Positions 1 through 7,878 of a stretch of DNA of 28,500 nucleotides are shown in pieces. Below the pieces are notes generated by a model that saw only the letters and a list, made by a program, of their open reading frames with translations, searched no databases and was not told the origin of the DNA. The DNA lies in assembly GCA_934456315.1 (NCBI GenBank), contig CAKSHG010000008.1:1-28500 (forward strand). Direction: 5' to 3'. The translations under genes were made by a program, and so were the position numbers. Each line of letters starts with the position of its first letter. The stretch's first letter is position 1. Source of the DNA: an uncultured Oscillospiraceae bacterium. GTDB lineage: Bacteria > Bacillota > Clostridia > Oscillospirales > Ruminococcaceae.

Positions 1-1
1 C

Positions 2-49
2 ATTATGGTCGAAAGGCTCGGCAAGTCAACAGAGAGCACTGCTGCATAA
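2..49 (+). CDS. Possible C-terminal end of an unidentified gene (partial)
   Basis: Frame 2 of the plus strand is open from the window edge and ends with TAA at 47-49, giving IMVERLGKSTESTAA. A strong hairpin begins five bases after this stop, which is what the end of a gene converging on sigG would look like. Fifteen codons are too few to assign a family, and an open frame this short is also expected by chance, so the call rests mainly on the stop-terminator arrangement. Confidence 0.3.
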   Translation: MMVERLGKSTESTAA

Positions 50-53
50 CTAA

Positions 54-78
54 AACGGCTGGGAAACTCCCAGCCGTT
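54..78. terminator. Hairpin terminator downstream of sigG, possibly bidirectional
   Basis: A perfect 11-bp stem (AACGGCTGGGA, loop AAC, TCCCAGCCGTT) lies just past the sigG stop at 82-84. On the minus strand it is followed by a weak T-rich run (TTAGTT), and on the plus strand by CGTTTATAT. It sits between two genes that appear to converge, so it may stop both. Confidence 0.75.
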
Positions 79-81
79 CGT

Positions 82-852
82 TTATATCCTGTTTTTGATT
101 TTCTGGAGCGCTCCCTTTTCCAGGCGGCTTACCTGTGCCTGGCTTATCCCGATCTCCTTTGCAACTTCCACCTGGGTTTTTCCGCGGAAGAAACGCAGGT
201 CAAGAATGTGCTTTTCTCGGTCGCCCAGGGCGTGGATCGCCTCCTTGAGCGATATCTCGTCCAGCCAGTTGTTGTCGTCGTTGTGGTCGCCGAGCTGGTC
301 GAGGACGTATATCGTGTCGCCGGACTCCGAGAAAACCGGCTCATACAGCGAGATTGGTTCGCTGACGGCCTCCAGCGCGATTACCACATCGGCGCGTTCC
401 GCGCCGATATCCTTGGCGATCATCTCGATGGTGGGTTCCCTGCCGTTTGCGGAAGTGAGCCGCTCCCGTGCCTGCATCGCACGGTAAGCGAGATCCCTCA
501 TTGAGCGGCTGACCCGTACCGGAGAGTTGTCGCGCAGGTACCGCCGCAGCTCGCCTTGTATCATCGGCACGGCGTAGGTGGAGAACCTTACCGGCTGGGT
601 TATGTCGAAGTTATCTATCGCCTTGATCAGACCCACGCAGCCTACCTGGAACAGGTCGTCCGGACTTTCTCCGCGCCCGGCGAACCTCTGTATAACGCTT
701 AGAACGAGCCGCAGATTGCCGTTTATAAGCTCCTCGCGCGCCTGCATGTCGCCCTGCTTGACTTTCTTCAGCAGCTCCATTTTCTCGCTCTCGCGGAGCA
801 CCTTGAGCTGCGAAGTGTTAACGCCGCTTATCTCGACCTTGTTGTAATACAA
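82..852 (-). CDS. sigG: RNA polymerase sporulation sigma factor SigG (forespore, late)
   Basis: This is a sigma-70 family protein of about 256 residues that directs late forespore gene expression. The N-terminus YYNKVEISGVNTS aligns with the family's typical xxNKVEICGVxTS opening. It is followed by region 2 (NGNLRLVLSVIQRF, DDLFQVGCVGLIKAIDNFD, FSTYAVPMIQGELRRYLRDN) and a region 4 helix-turn-helix ending KTQVEVAKEIGISQAQVSRL. The frame is open up to a GTG at 861, but GGGAG (861-865 on the complement) touches that codon. The TTG at 852 has the proper eight-base spacing and matches the family start, so TTG is preferred. It lies 73-82 bases downstream of sigE on the same strand, in the classic spoIIGA-sigE-sigG order. 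The promoter and leader hairpin are listed separately. The identity is secure; the exact start codon is inferred. Confidence 0.95.
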   Translation of the reverse strand: MYYNKVEISGVNTSQLKVLRESEKMELLKKVKQGDMQAREELINGNLRLVLSVIQRFAGRGESPDDLFQVGCVGLIKAIDNFDITQPVRFSTYAVPMIQGELRRYLRDNSPVRVSRSMRDLAYRAMQARERLTSANGREPTIEMIAKDIGAERADVVIALEAVSEPISLYEPVFSESGDTIYVLDQLGDHNDDNNWLDEISLKEAIHALGDREKHILDLRFFRGKTQVEVAKEIGISQAQVSRLEKGALQKIKNRI

Positions 853-855
853 ATA

Positions 856-908
856 AACCACTCCCGACCTGCTTGATTTTGTACAAGTAGTATTGTCAGG
901 AAGTGGTT
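856..908 (-). promoter_or_regulatory. Leader hairpin sequestering the sigG ribosome binding site
   Basis: On the minus strand AACCACTTCCTGAC (895-908) can pair with GTCGGGAGTGGTT (856-868), giving about 13 pairs with one wobble and one bulged T. A second stem lies inside it: CTACTTG (884-890) against CAAGCAG (871-877), with one mismatch. The 3' arm contains GGGAG, the apparent Shine-Dalgarno of sigG. RNA started at the putative sigG promoter (start near 881) would lack the 5' arms, whereas read-through RNA from spoIIGA-sigE would contain the whole structure. In Bacillus subtilis, read-through sigG RNA has been reported to be poorly translated because of a stem-loop over its RBS. The pairing is visible here; the function is inferred. 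Confidence 0.6.
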
Positions 909-917
909 TTTCTATTC
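888..917 (-). promoter_or_regulatory. SigF/SigG-type promoter of sigG
   Basis: The minus strand reads GAATA (913-917), 15 bases, then GACAATACTA (888-897). The latter matches the forespore -10 consensus GGNRANAYTW at nine of ten positions, and the former fits the -35 forms GYWTA/GHATR apart from one base. The placement about 35 bases before the sigG start agrees with the known SigF-dependent expression of this gene. No SigA-type promoter is evident in the gap. Confidence 0.6.
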
Positions 918-934
918 TGTGAAATTTTCCCTGT

Positions 935-1666
935 TCAGTTGCAGACTCGCTCCAGTTCCTCGCGGAGCTGCTTTATTATGCGCTTCTCAAGCCTTGAGAT
1001 ATAGCTCTGTGATATGCCTATCTCGTCCGCGACCTCCTTTTGCGTCTTTTCCCTGCCGCCATTCAGACCAAATCGCATTTCCATTATCTGCCGCTCTCTT
1101 GGAGTCAGGTGATTTACGGCGTCGTGAAGCAGCTTCTTTTCCGTTTCGTCCTCAATGCGCGCGTTTACGCAGTCGCTGTCGGTCCCGAGTACGTCTGAAA
1201 GCAGCAGCTCGTTTCCGTCCCAGTCGACGTTCAGCGGTTCGTCTATAGATACCTCGCAGCGGCGCTGACTGGTCTTTCGCAGGTACATCAGTATCTCGTT
1301 TTCGATACACCTTGAAGCGTATGTTGCAAGCTTGATGTTGCGGTTGACACTGAACGTGTTGACCGCCTTGATAAGCCCGATGGTGCCGATGGAAACAAGA
1401 TCGTCAAGCCCGACCCCGGTGTTCTCGAACTTCTTCGCGATGTACACCACAAGCCGCAGATTGTGCACGATAAGCGTTTCCCTTGCGGCGGCAAAGTCCG
1501 TTTCAAGGAGCTTGAACGCGGCTTCTTCCTCCTCGCGGGTCAGTGGCGGCGGGAGTGATTCCGAACCGTTTATGTAATACACGCCGGTGTCGGTAGTATC
1601 GCATGACGCGTATTTCCGGAACGCCTCGAACCCCTCGTCCAGCAGTTTCTTCAAAAATTGCAGCAT
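935..1666 (-). CDS. sigE: RNA polymerase sporulation sigma factor SigE, pro-form (mother cell, early)
   Basis: This 243-residue sigma factor is the early mother-cell sigma of sporulation. It is made as an inactive precursor and activated by removal of an N-terminal pro-sequence. Residues 1 to about 29 are an amphipathic pro-region, followed by [13 protein letters not shown] at 30-42; the Bacillus factor is cut in the equivalent Tyr-Tyr region. Region 2 ([23 protein letters not shown], split by eye into core contacts) and [13 protein letters not shown] are near identical to the family, as are [20 protein letters not shown] and the region 4 motif [19 protein letters not shown] strong AGGAGG precedes the ATG. 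It starts 16 bases after spoIIGA, which encodes its presumed processing protease, so the two form one operon. Confidence 0.97.
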   Translation of the reverse strand: MLQFLKKLLDEGFEAFRKYASCDTTDTGVYYINGSESLPPPLTREEEEAAFKLLETDFAAARETLIVHNLRLVVYIAKKFENTGVGLDDLVSIGTIGLIKAVNTFSVNRNIKLATYASRCIENEILMYLRKTSQRRCEVSIDEPLNVDWDGNELLLSDVLGTDSDCVNARIEDETEKKLLHDAVNHLTPRERQIMEMRFGLNGGREKTQKEVADEIGISQSYISRLEKRIIKQLREELERVCN

Positions 1667-1682
1667 GTTGATTCCTCCTGTT

Positions 1683-2519
1683 TTATATAATTATGTTAGG
1701 GTCAAAGATGCAGTCGGCTCCCGTTAGCTCCTCACGGACAACGCCTACCAGTGCGTCAGCGGGCTTTTCGTTTATCAGCACTTCGGCGGGAAACACGGGA
1801 ACCACTCCGGCTGACGTCACAGTACGGCAGGGGGTGAGCCGCAGCCCCTCCAGACCGTCGGTACTTCCGCTAAGGTAATTTCTTACCTGCTCCGGGATTA
1901 TTTCCGCCGCTTTCTTCATTGAGGTTATAACGACCGGTTTCCCCGAGAAGCAGTCCCGCAGGGAGTTTCCGGTATCTGCAAGCCCGTCCAGTGTAACTTC
2001 CCCGCCGTTTGCGCGGATCTGTACGACTGCGCGGCTCTGCGGTCTGCGACGGTCGGCAATGTACCTGAACAGCCTGAATCCACCGTAAACGGCGGCGGTA
2101 ACAAGCGCGGCAGCAACTATCGGGATATCGAAGTAGGCTGTTCCGTTTCGCATGAACATGCATGTCGGCGCGGCAAGATCCCAAAGCACGGTCATGGCTC
2201 CGCCGAATGCGAAGCTGACAAGCAGGAAAGCAAGCGCGCTGATCGCGAGATCTATCTTTTTCTGCCTGCCGAATGCTGCAAAAGTGACAGTTACACCGAT
2301 GAGTATCCTGAAAACCGCGCAGAGAGCCGGGTGGATATCCGGGGCAAGAATCAGCAGCGAACCTGCCGCGCCGACTGCCGCGGCTGCGATTATCCTGGGC
2401 GGCGAAATGCTCCTGCGGAGAACAAGCGAAGTCCCGCGGATAAGGAAGTAGTTTATGTACAGATTCACCACAAGCAGAACGTCCACATAAATAACCAAAG
2501 CTATCACCAACTTGTACAC
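1683..2519 (-). CDS. spoIIGA: SpoIIGA, sigma-E processing peptidase
   Basis: This is a membrane aspartic protease that cleaves pro-SigE after septation. The N-terminal half holds about five hydrophobic segments (roughly residues 5-28, 42-60, 65-83, 91-114, 132-150). The soluble C-terminal half contains [11 protein letters not shown] with the predicted catalytic Asp at residue 182, in the same setting as the DSGN motif of the Bacillus enzyme (Asp183). At 278 residues it is somewhat shorter than the Bacillus protein. Sequence conservation is low, as usual for this family, so the call rests on topology, the DTGN motif and its place directly before sigE. The GTG at 2519 is a provisional start: no good Shine-Dalgarno precedes it, and the TTG or GTG a few codons on are alternatives. 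Confidence 0.93.
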   Translation of the reverse strand: MYKLVIALVIYVDVLLVVNLYINYFLIRGTSLVLRRSISPPRIIAAAAVGAAGSLLILAPDIHPALCAVFRILIGVTVTFAAFGRQKKIDLAISALAFLLVSFAFGGAMTVLWDLAAPTCMFMRNGTAYFDIPIVAAALVTAAVYGGFRLFRYIADRRRPQSRAVVQIRANGGEVTLDGLADTGNSLRDCFSGKPVVITSMKKAAEIIPEQVRNYLSGSTDGLEGLRLTPCRTVTSAGVVPVFPAEVLINEKPADALVGVVREELTGADCIFDPNIII

Positions 2520-2530
2520 TTTCTGTTACT

Positions 2531-2563
2531 ATTATATATGACGGCGCCCGAAAAATATGTCAG
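2531..2563 (-). promoter_or_regulatory. Putative spoIIG promoter with extended spacer (Spo0A-type)
   Basis: A perfect TATAAT (2531-2536) lies 11 bases before the spoIIGA start. No -35 is seen at 17 bases, but CTGACA (2558-2563) lies 21 bases upstream. The Bacillus spoIIG promoter is known for an over-long spacer of 22 bp and for needing phosphorylated Spo0A. Two similar elements, TGTCAGAAT and CGGCAGAAT on the plus strand, recur with a 10-bp period at 2558-2576. They resemble the TGTCGAA box only imperfectly. Confidence 0.5.
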
Positions 2564-2602
2564 AATGCGGCAGAATTTTCTGAACAGAATTGCCACATGA
2601 AA

Positions 2603-2637
2603 CAAAAAAAAGGCGCGCAGCCATGAAAGCTGCACGC
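2603..2637 (-). terminator. Rho-independent terminator after prfC
   Basis: On the minus strand a 10-bp stem (GGCGTGCAGC / GCTGCGCGCC, one wobble pair, seven-base loop; 2611-2637) is followed by a run of seven or more T (2603-2610). It lies 16 bases past the prfC stop and separates this operon from spoIIGA. Confidence 0.9.
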
Positions 2638-2653
2638 CCTGTGCGTTATTATG

Positions 2654-4258
2654 TCAATCCCTGTTGAATTCAGCAAGCTCAAGACCGGGATTCTTGTCGA
2701 GCGCCCACTTGATGTTCCACTCGCTGGTGAAGATCAGCAGGTAGTTGCCCTTTACGTCCTGGATCAGCTTGGTGTCGGAGGTCAGTACCAGCTTCTGGAG
2801 CTCGTCAAGACCGCCGTCGAGGTGCTTCTGGCTTGTTATCCAGCGGATATGCTCATACGGCAGACCCTCGCGGATAATGTCAACGTTGTACTCGTTTTTC
2901 AGACGGTACTCGAGTACCTCGAACTGAAGTACGCCGACTACGCCTACGATTACTTCCTCAAAGCCGCTCTGCGGTTCGGAGAATATCTGTATCGCGCCCT
3001 CCTGGGCTATCTGGGTCGTACCCTTGATGAACTGCTTGCGCTTGAGGGTGTCCTTCTGGCGGATACGCGCGAAATGCTCCGGCGCAAAGGTCGGGATACC
3101 TTCGAACTTCACTTTCTTCTTCGGGGAGCATACCGTGTCGCCTATGGAGAACACGCCCGGGTCAAATACGCCCATTATATCCCCGGCGTAAGCCTCGGAA
3201 ATTACCTCGCGCTCGCTCGCCATCATCTGCTGCGGCTGGGAAAGGCGCATGGTCCTGCCGTTCTGGACGTGCAGAACTTCCATATCCTTGTCGAATTTGC
3301 CGCTGCAAATTCGCATGAATGCGATACGGTCGCGGTGAGCCTTGTTCATGTTTGCCTGTATCTTGAAGATAAACGCGGAGAACTCCGGGTCGAACGGGTC
3401 GACTACTCCGTCGGGAGTGTTTCTCGGCAGAGGAGATGTCGTCATTTTGAGGAAGTTCTCAAGGAACGGCTCAACGCCGAAATTGGTCAGCGCAGAACCG
3501 AAGAATACCGGAGAGAGCTTACCGCTGCTGACGAGATCCATGTTGAACTCCTCGCTCGCGCCGTCGAGCAGCTCGACGTCCTCCGACAGCTTTTCGTAAT
3601 TGTGCTCGCCGATGAGGTCGGCAAGCGACGCGTCGGAGAGGTCAGCCTGGGTGGCTGCGACCTCGCGGGTGCCGTTGTTCGCCTCAAAGGAGATTATGCG
3701 GCGCTTCTCGCGCTCGTAGACGCCCTTGAATTCCTTTCCGGAGCCGATGGGCCAGTTCACCGGATAGGTCTTTATTCCCAGCTCGTTTTCGATCTCATCA
3801 AGCAGGTCGAACGGGTCGCGGGCTTCGCGGTCCATCTTGTTGATGAACGTGAATATCGGGATATTTCGCATAACGCAGACCTTGAACAGCTTTCTTGTCT
3901 GGTTCTCAACGCCCTTTGCGGCGTCGATGACCATTACTGCGCTGTCCGCAGCCATCAGTGTGCGGTAGGTGTCCTCGGAGAAGTCCTGATGTCCCGGAGT
4001 GTCGAGGATATTTATGCAGTAGCCCTCGTAGTTGAACTGCATTACGGAGGAGGTTACCGAGATACCTCTCTGCTTTTCTATTTCCATCCAGTCGGAAACC
4101 GCGTGGCGGGTGTTCTTCTTGCCCTTTACCGCGCCGGCGAGGGATATCGCACCTCCGTACAGCAGGAACTTTTCGGTCAGCGTTGTTTTGCCGGCGTCCG
4201 GGTGCGAGATTATCGCAAACGTGCGGCGTCTTTCGATTTCGTGTCTTAAATCTGCCAT
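2654..4258 (-). CDS. prfC: Peptide chain release factor 3 (RF3)
   Basis: RF3 is a translational GTPase that removes RF1/RF2 from the ribosome after termination. The 534-residue length is normal. The GTPase motifs are intact: G1 HPDAGKTT near residues 19-26, the switch region KQRGISVTSS, G3 DTPGHQDF and G4 NKMD. The RF3-typical stretch GGAISLAGAVKGKK distinguishes it from EF-G. Later domains contain the RF3-like DPGVFSIGDTV and VVGVLQFEVLEYRL. AAAGGAAG precedes the ATG. It begins 21 bases after the upstream membrane-protein gene, so both probably share the promoter at 5422-5450. A 532-codon open frame on the opposite strand is only its shadow. Confidence 0.97.
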   Translation of the reverse strand: MADLRHEIERRRTFAIISHPDAGKTTLTEKFLLYGGAISLAGAVKGKKNTRHAVSDWMEIEKQRGISVTSSVMQFNYEGYCINILDTPGHQDFSEDTYRTLMAADSAVMVIDAAKGVENQTRKLFKVCVMRNIPIFTFINKMDREARDPFDLLDEIENELGIKTYPVNWPIGSGKEFKGVYEREKRRIISFEANNGTREVAATQADLSDASLADLIGEHNYEKLSEDVELLDGASEEFNMDLVSSGKLSPVFFGSALTNFGVEPFLENFLKMTTSPLPRNTPDGVVDPFDPEFSAFIFKIQANMNKAHRDRIAFMRICSGKFDKDMEVLHVQNGRTMRLSQPQQMMASEREVISEAYAGDIMGVFDPGVFSIGDTVCSPKKKVKFEGIPTFAPEHFARIRQKDTLKRKQFIKGTTQIAQEGAIQIFSEPQSGFEEVIVGVVGVLQFEVLEYRLKNEYNVDIIREGLPYEHIRWITSQKHLDGGLDELQKLVLTSDTKLIQDVKGNYLLIFTSEWNIKWALDKNPGLELAEFNRD

Positions 4259-4279
4259 GTGTCTACTTCCTTTATATCT

Positions 4280-5377
4280 TTAGTTTTTTGTTTCGTTATT
4301 GATCTGCTGTTCCATTTCGTAGAGCGACTTTTCAGCTTCGCCGTCCTCCGGCTCCTCGATACCCCTGTTCTTCATCGTGAGCGTGAAGAACAGTCCGACG
4401 ATTATCGGCAGATAGAACGTCATTATCCTCCACAGCATCATTGCCGTATTGACATAATGCTCGCCGAAAATATCCTTGAAGAATCCGTGGTAGCCAAGCT
4501 CCGCGCCGCCCATTGCTCCGGGAAGCGGAATGAACGAGGATATCATCAGGACGTACGCCTGGTAGCTTATTATTTGCAGCAGGCTGGTGCCCTCAAGACC
4601 GAATCCGCGGTAAAGCACATACGAAATGCTAAGGAAAAGCGTGAGCTGTATAAACGTGAAGAACACGGATTTCAGCAGCAGCGGAATGTTCTTCTTGAGG
4701 TACTTGAAATTGTTGTAGAACTTGTTGACCTCCCGTGTGAGGTACACGCGCCACTTCATCGGGTGCTTGACGATGCGCATTTTTGCGAGGAGGGATATCA
4801 GCGCGTTTGAAACCTTGATGGTACCTTTCCGGAATATCGCGATCGAGATCAGGAAGATGATGACCGCAGTGTTGATGATGAATCCGATCAGCACGAACGG
4901 CATAAGTCCCTTCTGCTGGAGGTCGTCGCCGAAGTGATTGTACCCGACCGCGAGCGTGAATATCGAATAGCCCGTCAGCACGAACTGATAAACGATGAAC
5001 CTGCTAAGCAGAGCAGTTATACCGCAGCCGAGCGGCACCCCGAACTTTACCAGGTAGTAAGCCTGCATGGGCTGTCCGCCGGACGCGGAGGGCGTGATAC
5101 AGTTGAAGTACTGCCCGATTATCGTTGTGAGCCAGCTGTTCCAGAATTTCATTTTGGGGTGCATCGACTTGAGCATAACGTGGATAGTTGACGCCTCGCT
5201 CACCCAGTAGCCTATCATGAAAAGAACGCACAATACCAGCGCTCCCTTGTTTATTTTGGTCAGTGCAGCTACGACATTATCGATACTGTCAACGAACACC
5301 AGGTATACTATCATCACGATAAAAGCGACAGCGCATATTATCAGATTGAGTTTCTTGCTGTTCTTTTTTTTCTTCAT
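4280..5377 (-). CDS. Flippase-like / lysylphosphatidylglycerol synthase TM-family membrane protein
   Basis: This is a polytopic membrane protein of 365 residues. It starts with KKKKNSKK and then shows about eight hydrophobic segments. It resembles the UPF0104 / LPG_synthase_TM family (the membrane part of MprF, and AglD- or YbhN-like proteins), with the typical ASGGQPMQAYYL near residues 98-109 and PLPGAMGGAELGY near 282-294. It lacks the C-terminal acyl-transfer domain of full MprF, so it cannot be assumed to make lysyl-PG. Members without that domain are annotated as flippase-like proteins of unknown substrate. The C-terminus is acidic and probably cytoplasmic. It is the first gene of an operon with prfC and has its own consensus promoter. 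Confidence 0.85.
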   Translation of the reverse strand: MKKKKNSKKLNLIICAVAFIVMIVYLVFVDSIDNVVAALTKINKGALVLCVLFMIGYWVSEASTIHVMLKSMHPKMKFWNSWLTTIIGQYFNCITPSASGGQPMQAYYLVKFGVPLGCGITALLSRFIVYQFVLTGYSIFTLAVGYNHFGDDLQQKGLMPFVLIGFIINTAVIIFLISIAIFRKGTIKVSNALISLLAKMRIVKHPMKWRVYLTREVNKFYNNFKYLKKNIPLLLKSVFFTFIQLTLFLSISYVLYRGFGLEGTSLLQIISYQAYVLMISSFIPLPGAMGGAELGYHGFFKDIFGEHYVNTAMMLWRIMTFYLPIIVGLFFTLTMKNRGIEEPEDGEAEKSLYEMEQQINNETKN

Positions 5378-5421
5378 TTAATTACCTCAGCACAGGTCAT
5401 AAATTAAGTCCGTATTAAAAT

Positions 5422-5450
5422 ATTATATTATATTTCAGGACGATTGTCAA
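5422..5450 (-). promoter_or_regulatory. SigA-type promoter for the flippase-like gene and prfC
   Basis: The minus strand reads TTGACA (5445-5450), 17 bases, TATAAT (5422-5427), a full consensus match. It lies 45 bases before the ATG at 5377. Confidence 0.85.
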
Positions 5451-5530
5451 GAGTTTTTACATAATCTGGCTGTACTTTTCGGCGAGTCCGGATGTTTTCC
5501 GACAATATGAGTTCATTTGTTCTTATCCGG

Positions 5531-5559
5531 TTGACTTTTTCGCGCAAATGAGTTATAAT
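5531..5559 (+). promoter_or_regulatory. SigA-type promoter of the aro operon
   Basis: TTGACT (5531-5536), 17 bases, TATAAT (5554-5559). The expected transcription start is near 5566. This rules out translation from the upstream in-frame codon at 5548, which lies inside the promoter, and fixes the aroB start at 5593. The region 5378-5592 holds only this promoter and the divergent one. Confidence 0.88.
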
Positions 5560-5592
5560 AAAATAGATTATAATATGGAAAGGATACTACAA

Positions 5593-6642
5593 ATGCAAAA
5601 GGTTCATGTAAACGCAAGCCGCAGCTACGATATATTTATTGGCAGCGGTCTGCTTGATGATTCAGGAAGCTATATTTCCTCGGCAATAAAGGCGCGTCAC
5701 GTCTGCGTTGTCACCGACGACAGCGTCGACCCTCTCTACTCTGCAAGGCTCATGAAAAGCCTGGCGGACAGCGGCTTCAGCGCGGAAAAGTACGTTTTCC
5801 CGCACGGCGAGGCTTCCAAGTGCCACAAGACCCTGCTCGGGCTGTACGACTTCCTTGCGGAAAAGGGCTTCACCCGCTCTGACGCACTGATCGCCCTGGG
5901 CGGCGGAGTAGTCGGCGACCTTACCGGATTCGCGGCGGCTACATATATGCGCGGGATAGGCTTCGTGCAGATTCCCACGACTGTCCTCGCGCAGACGGAC
6001 AGCTCCGTTGGAGGCAAGACCGCAGTCGACATCGCCGGCGGAAAGAACCTCGTAGGCGCTTTCTATCAGCCTCAGCTCGTGCTGTGCGATATCGATACCC
6101 TTTCGACGCTCACTCCGGAATTCTTCGCGGACGGAATGGCAGAGGTCGTAAAGTACGGTATGATCAAGTCCCGGGAACTGTTCGACCTGCTCGTTGAAAA
6201 GGACGTCCGGGAGAATCTCGAAGATATAATCACCTGCTGCGTTTCGATCAAGGCGCAGGTCGTCGAGAATGACGAGCGCGAAAAGGGCGAGCGCATGCTC
6301 CTCAATTTCGGACACACGCTCGGGCACGCTATCGAGAAGTACTACAACTACACCGGAATGACCCACGGCTACGCTGTTGCGATAGGAATGAGCACCTTCA
6401 CCCACATCGCAGAGCGCCGCGGAATGTGCGCCGCCGGGACCGCCGACAAGCTGGACGCTCTGCTGAAAAAGTGCCGTTTACCGCTCACCGACCCGGCGCC
6501 CATGGACACGCTGTTCAAATACTCCCTCGGAGATAAAAAGCGCCTTTCCACCGGAATGAACATCGTTATCTGCTCCGAGATAGGCAAAAGCCAGGTAGTC
6601 AGCCTTTCCACGGAGGACTACGAGAAGTTCCTGAAAAGCTAA
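5593..6642 (+). CDS. aroB: 3-dehydroquinate synthase
   Basis: AroB converts DAHP to 3-dehydroquinate, the second step of the shikimate pathway, using NAD and a divalent metal. The 349 residues start at MQKVHVNASRSYDIFIG, with AAAGGA seven to eight bases before the ATG. The NAD-binding GGGVVGDLTGFAAATYMRG lies near residues 103-121 and the substrate loop DSSVGGKTAVD near 136-146. Metal ligands are expected in AEVVKYG, HTLGHAIE and THGYAVAIGM, all of which are present. It is the first gene of an operon with aroA and aroC; nine bases separate it from aroA. Confidence 0.97.
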   Translation: MQKVHVNASRSYDIFIGSGLLDDSGSYISSAIKARHVCVVTDDSVDPLYSARLMKSLADSGFSAEKYVFPHGEASKCHKTLLGLYDFLAEKGFTRSDALIALGGGVVGDLTGFAAATYMRGIGFVQIPTTVLAQTDSSVGGKTAVDIAGGKNLVGAFYQPQLVLCDIDTLSTLTPEFFADGMAEVVKYGMIKSRELFDLLVEKDVRENLEDIITCCVSIKAQVVENDEREKGERMLLNFGHTLGHAIEKYYNYTGMTHGYAVAIGMSTFTHIAERRGMCAAGTADKLDALLKKCRLPLTDPAPMDTLFKYSLGDKKRLSTGMNIVICSEIGKSQVVSLSTEDYEKFLKS

Positions 6643-6651
6643 GGAGATAAT

Positions 6652-7878
6652 ATGAATATAGTTATAGAACCGCGCCCGCTGTCGGGCAGAGTTGTCATTC
6701 CACCGTCAAAGAGCATCTCACACCGCGCGCTTATCTGCGCCGCTCTCGCAAAGGGCGAAAGCGAGATCACAGGAGTGCTCCAGTGCGAGGATATCGACGC
6801 CACCACCGAGGCGCTTACCGCCCTCGGCGCAGAGATACGGACCGAAAACGGCGTGACATACGTCAGAGGTATCGAAAGTGCTCCGGATTATGCGGAAATA
6901 AACTGCCGCGAATCCGGCTCAACGCTTCGATTCATCATTCCGGTTGCCGCCGCGCTCGGAGTTGAAGCGGTCTTTACCGGCTGCGGCAAGCTCCCGACGC
7001 GTCCAATCACTCCATATCTTGAGCAGTTCCCGAAGCACGGAGTGGAGTTTGTTTCGGATACATTCCCCTACCATATAAAGGGAAAGCTGAATGCCGGGGT
7101 ATACCCTGTTCCCGGAGATATTTCGTCGCAGTTCATCACCGGACTGATGTTCGCTATGCCGCTTCTTGAGGGCAGCAGCACGATCCAGCTGACTTCTCCG
7201 CTGCAATCCAAGCCCTATGCGGATATCACGGTACACTGCATGCGCGATTTCGGCATCGAAACGCTGGAGTTCAACGGAAACTACAGCATAAAGGGTATTC
7301 AGCAGTACAAGACTGCGAAGTATGCAGTCGAGGGCGACTGCTCCCAGGCAGCTTTCTTTGCAGTCGCGAACGAGCTTGGCAGCAGCGTTGAGATCGCGGG
7401 AGTCAACCGCAACAGCGTCCAGGGCGACCGCGCTGTTTTCGACATTATCGACAATATGATCAAAATCAACGGAAGCTATTCCGGATTCGACATCGACGCG
7501 TCTGATATCCCTGACCTTGTGCCGGTGCTGACAGTTCTTGCGGCATTCGCAGAGGGCGACTCGCACATCAGAGGCTGCAAGCGCCTGCGAATAAAGGAGA
7601 GCGACCGCCTTGTCTCCATTTCGACAGTGCTGAATTCCCTCGGCGCGGACGTGCGTATTGTGAACGACGAACTTGAGATAACCGGCGTCAAGGAGCTCTC
7701 CGGCGGAGTCTGCTCGAGCTTCAATGACCACCGTATCGCAATGTCGCTCGCCGTGGCTTCGCAGCGCTGCACTTCCCCGCTGACCATAACCGGAGCGGAG
7801 TGCGTTGCAAAGAGCTATCCGACATTCTTCGAGGATTTCAGGGCGCTTGGAGGTGAATACGATGTCGTCATTGTTTAA
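6652..7878 (+). CDS. aroA: 3-phosphoshikimate 1-carboxyvinyltransferase (EPSP synthase)
   Basis: AroA joins PEP to shikimate-3-phosphate, the sixth step of the shikimate pathway. At 408 residues it is slightly shorter than the common length of about 425. Key motifs are PPSKSISHRALI (Lys20, Ser21, Arg25 bind substrate), ESGSTLRFIIP near residues 88-98, the catalytic-region DIPDLVPVLTVLAAFAEG, RIKESDRL and the C-terminal DHRIAMSLAVA. The Shine-Dalgarno AAGGAG overlaps the end of aroB. Its last 17 bases overlap the start of aroC in another frame, suggesting translational coupling. The glyphosate-contact region reads ESGSTLRF, in which no clear resistance change can be judged by eye. Confidence 0.97.
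   Translation: MNIVIEPRPLSGRVVIPPSKSISHRALICAALAKGESEITGVLQCEDIDATTEALTALGAEIRTENGVTYVRGIESAPDYAEINCRESGSTLRFIIPVAAALGVEAVFTGCGKLPTRPITPYLEQFPKHGVEFVSDTFPYHIKGKLNAGVYPVPGDISSQFITGLMFAMPLLEGSSTIQLTSPLQSKPYADITVHCMRDFGIETLEFNGNYSIKGIQQYKTAKYAVEGDCSQAAFFAVANELGSSVEIAGVNRNSVQGDRAVFDIIDNMIKINGSYSGFDIDASDIPDLVPVLTVLAAFAEGDSHIRGCKRLRIKESDRLVSISTVLNSLGADVRIVNDELEITGVKELSGGVCSSFNDHRIAMSLAVASQRCTSPLTITGAECVAKSYPTFFEDFRALGGEYDVVIV

Noticed and set aside
2651..4249. 532-codon open frame on the plus strand opposite prfC
   Set aside because: It lies entirely opposite RF3, whose motifs and length are complete. The antisense product shows no domain, and such long mirror frames are common opposite codon-biased GC-rich genes.
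5548..5592. N-terminal extension of AroB by 15 codons
   Set aside because: The upstream ATG falls in the promoter -10 region, before the expected transcription start, and lacks an RBS.
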